Shown here in pieces: positions 61,492 through 64,000 of a stretch of DNA of 64,000 nucleotides. The notes beneath the pieces are model-generated. The model was not told where the DNA came from. It did no database searches and saw only the letters and a list, made by a program, of their open reading frames with translations. Made by a program: the position numbers and the translations under genes. The number at the start of each line of letters is the position of its first letter. The first letter of the stretch is position 1. The DNA is from Ilyomonas sp965199845 (lineage in GTDB: Bacteria; Bacteroidota; Bacteroidia; Chitinophagales; Chitinophagaceae): the NCBI GenBank assembly GCA_965199845.1, contig CBDATZ010000054.1, positions 682,001 through 746,000 on the forward strand, read 5' to 3'.

Positions 61492-64000
61492 ATGAATAAA
61501 CATCATCTTTTTTTACTACTGCTTTTGATTCTTTTTTTTACAAATGCGTTTGCGCAAGACAAGGTTGAACTAAACAGCGGCTGGCAATGCAGCCAGGCTT
61601 CTGTTGTTACACTAACGGGCGATCAAATTTCTGCACCTGCAACGGCTTTAACCGGCTGGAAACCAGCTGTAGTGCCCGGTACCGTACTTACTACGCTGCT
61701 GGCAAACAAAGAAATTCCCGATCCGTTTTATGGTATGAACAACAAGCATATTGCGGATATTTATGATTCGGGAAAAGCAAAATACACGTATTGGTTTGTA
61801 AAAGATTTTGTAGAACAGGCGGCTTCTAACGAACAGGTTTGGCTCTATTTCAGAGGCGTAAATTATAGCTGCGATGTGTACCTGAACGGAACCAAATTAA
61901 ACGACAGCACACACAAAGGCATGTTCCTGAGCCAGACGTACAATATTTCTTCGCTTTTGCAAACCGGCAACAACCGGTTAGCTGTTCTTGTATATCCGCC
62001 GGATGAAGTTGGCAACCCGAATGGCGGACAAGGCGGTGATGGAACGATTGCGAAAAATGTAGCTCATCAATACGTTGCCGGCTGGGATTGGATTCAGCCA
62101 ATACGCGACCGCAACACCGGCATTTGGGATAAAGTGTTTATTGAAAAAACCAAAAATGTAAATGTGAAAAATGTTCACATCATTACACAGGTTCCCGGTG
62201 TTCGTATGCCAACTGCCATCAAGCAAGATCCGGCTGTCATCAAGGTGTCAACCGAACTGGAAAATCCTACCAATCTTTCGGTGTCAGGCAAATTGTTTTA
62301 TACGATTGGAAGAGATACAATATCAAAACAAATTGTAGTTCCTATTCATTCTACACTTCCGGTTTCGCTGCCGGATTATACGTTGAACAATCCGAAATTG
62401 TGGTGGCCAAATACATACGGCGAGCAAAATTTATATGCTATCAATGTTCGGTTCATCATTAACAATACAACCGTTTCGGATAGTGAACACCTAACCTTTG
62501 GTGTGCGTGAAATTCAAACGGAATGGAATGATGTTACACGCAGTAAAGAAGTAAGAGTAAACGGTCAGAAGATATTTATTAAAGGCGGCAACTGGATTAT
62601 TTCCGACGCTATGCTTCGCTTTTCGCAGGAACGTTATGATGCTGAAATCCGCTTTCACAGAGACATGAATTTGAACCTCATTCGTGTGTGGGGCGGCGCC
62701 ATTACCGAGCGTCCTGAATTTTATGATGCCTGCGATAAATATGGTTTGCTGGTGATGCAGGATTTCTGGGGTTCGGGCGATTGTAATGGCCGCTGGCAAG
62801 ATCCGCAAAAGAAAGATGACCAATGGACAAGAAGAAATTACCCCGACGATCATAATTTGTTTTTAGCTTCTGCGGCAGATCAAATCAAATTAATCCGCAA
62901 TCATCCTTCTTTGGCTATTTGGTGCGGCGGCAATGAAATCACATTACCGGAAGATATTTTTCGTCCTTTAAAAGATTCGATTATTCCTTTGTTAGATGGC
63001 ACGCGCTGGTTTATAGATTATTCCAATTCAGACAGCATGTCGTATAATTTTTTAGGCGGCAACGGCGATGGTCCGTATGGCATTCAAAACGTCAAAACAT
63101 TCTGGCAAACCAAAACCTTTCCGTTCAATTCCGAAATCGGTTCGGTTGGTGTAAGCGATTATACTTCGTTGCAACGTTTTATTCCCGACAGCAATATGCG
63201 CGCACCCGTTTTTGCCAATGGCCGAACAACGGTAGATTCTGTTTGGGATTATCATAAATACATTGGTTACGATAACAGCATTGCGGCTTACGGAAACAGT
63301 ACAACAGCAAAAGATTTTGCCAATAAAGCGCAGCTTGTTAATTACGATCAATACAGAGGTTTGATAGAAGGATTTACTTCTCACATGTGGGATTGGTATA
63401 CAGGCGTTATCATCTGGAAAACACAAAATCCGTGGACAGCGATGCGCGGTCAGATGTACGATTATTATCTTGATCCGAATGCGTGTTTATATGGTTTGCA
63501 TACAGCCAGCGAGCCTTTGCATATTATGTTTAATGCGGCAGATAGTGTGGTGATGATTGCCAACAATACATTTGAAACGCACCGGGATTTGATGTTGCAA
63601 ATCATGTTATATAATATGAAAGGCGAATCAAAATTATTAACGCAAGTGTTTTCCGAAATTGGCCCGACAACCGTAAAAAGAATTTTTTCCATTCGCAGAG
63701 AACTGCAGGAATCGGCTAAAGATTCCGGTGCTTTTATCGTGTTGCGTTTATTGAATCTGAAGAAGCAAATTGTAAGCGATAATTTGTATTGGCTGCCCGA
63801 TGCGACCGGCAACTACAGCGGTTTGCAGAGCATGAGTAAAACAGACCTGGCTGCACAAGCTTTATATGCCGACAATGGAAAAATAGAACTGACTTTACGT
63901 AATCCGGCCGGCGGACCGATTGCTTTTTTCAACCGCATTTCATTGATTGACAGTACAACAAAACTGAGAATTTTGCCTGCTTTTTACAGCGATAATTATG
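61492..64000 (+). CDS. Secreted GH2 enzyme, beta-mannosidase/exo-glucosaminidase-like (incomplete)
   Basis: The frame is open from ATG 61492 to the end of the window (836 codons); the C-terminus is missing. Signal peptide LLILFFTNAFAQ. The sugar-binding domain follows (VPGTVLTTLLANKEIPDPFY, YFRGVNYSCDVYLNG). In the barrel, RVWGGAITERPEFYDACDKY and the acid/base block AIWCGGNEITLPED are hallmarks of the beta-mannosidase/exo-beta-D-glucosaminidase branch of GH2. The nucleophile is likely in FNSEIGSVGVSDYTSL. It could be an endo- or exo-acting enzyme on mannosides or chitosan; I cannot decide. Confidence 0.9.
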   Translation, partial: MNKHHLFLLLLLILFFTNAFAQDKVELNSGWQCSQASVVTLTGDQISAPATALTGWKPAVVPGTVLTTLLANKEIPDPFYGMNNKHIADIYDSGKAKYTYWFVKDFVEQAASNEQVWLYFRGVNYSCDVYLNGTKLNDSTHKGMFLSQTYNISSLLQTGNNRLAVLVYPPDEVGNPNGGQGGDGTIAKNVAHQYVAGWDWIQPIRDRNTGIWDKVFIEKTKNVNVKNVHIITQVPGVRMPTAIKQDPAVIKVSTELENPTNLSVSGKLFYTIGRDTISKQIVVPIHSTLPVSLPDYTLNNPKLWWPNTYGEQNLYAINVRFIINNTTVSDSEHLTFGVREIQTEWNDVTRSKEVRVNGQKIFIKGGNWIISDAMLRFSQERYDAEIRFHRDMNLNLIRVWGGAITERPEFYDACDKYGLLVMQDFWGSGDCNGRWQDPQKKDDQWTRRNYPDDHNLFLASAADQIKLIRNHPSLAIWCGGNEITLPEDIFRPLKDSIIPLLDGTRWFIDYSNSDSMSYNFLGGNGDGPYGIQNVKTFWQTKTFPFNSEIGSVGVSDYTSLQRFIPDSNMRAPVFANGRTTVDSVWDYHKYIGYDNSIAAYGNSTTAKDFANKAQLVNYDQYRGLIEGFTSHMWDWYTGVIIWKTQNPWTAMRGQMYDYYLDPNACLYGLHTASEPLHIMFNAADSVVMIANNTFETHRDLMLQIMLYNMKGESKLLTQVFSEIGPTTVKRIFSIRRELQESAKDSGAFIVLRLLNLKKQIVSDNLYWLPDATGNYSGLQSMSKTDLAAQALYADNGKIELTLRNPAGGPIAFFNRISLIDSTTKLRILPAFYSDNY

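Overview
The window is a stretch of a Bacteroidota chromosome, most likely from the family Chitinophagaceae. The signs are a type A secretion-system-IX sorting tail (33763-35436), a gliding-motility-type C-terminal domain (53532-55451), a UpxY/NusG-like antiterminator, a DUF4270 lipoprotein beside a one-domain glycogen synthase homologue, a 484-residue isocitrate dehydrogenase, and promoters of the Bacteroidota TTG-N21-TAnnTTTG type. No rRNA, tRNA, CRISPR array, prophage or transposase was seen. Most genes are ordinary housekeeping genes.

Layout. 0-1.7 kb: the end of an unknown gene, a GNAT acetyltransferase and three small proteins. 1.7-5.4 kb (minus strand): a compact surface-polysaccharide operon, export lipoprotein > UpxY > fcl > gmd, which makes GDP-L-fucose but carries no glycosyltransferase. 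5.7-9.7 kb: the haem operon hemA-hemC-hemD-hemE. 9.8-14.2 kb (minus): a conserved hypothetical, metK, a DUF4270 lipoprotein and a GT5-like protein. 14.4-18.7 kb: a DUF3347 protein, purK, an L,D-transpeptidase and a sigma/anti-sigma pair. 18.7-19.35 kb: an atypical lipoprotein gene with the layout of an integron gene cassette. 19.4-28.9 kb: aspartokinase, a CAP protein, an orphan ABC ATPase, a DinB/YfiT protein, a Nudix hydrolase, a desaturase, murB, ychF, a cheR-cheB pair and a DoxX-like protein. 29-35.4 kb: secreted or surface enzymes (M1 peptidase, sulfatase, esterase, T9SS propeller protein). 35.5-37.3 kb: two adjacent broken genes (SnoaL-like and Fic). 37.3-45.7 kb: hydrolases, an ATP-grasp-like protein, an acyltransferase, a GH2 enzyme, a lipase and a beta-helix protein. 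46-55.5 kb: icd, a TlpA-like thioredoxin, the purA/acidic protein/pabB operon, a SemiSWEET transporter, a DUF4174 protein and a T9SS type B protein. 55.6-64 kb: a large sensor kinase, etfB-etfA and the start of a second GH2 enzyme that runs off the window.

The gaps between genes are richer than the genes. They hold several unrelated families of short dispersed repeats. One of about 70 bp occurs three times, each time between converging genes. Others look like degenerate word repeats based on ACATCGTAC, CTTGTCTCTTG, ACTTACTACTTA, ATTATGAATGAT or CCACGAAG.

The strongest candidate for something undescribed is the attC-like folded site at 19221-19357, which ends a 632-bp cassette-like unit with no integrase nearby. 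Next are the three-copy repeat and the two decaying genes, whose lesions can be read at base level.
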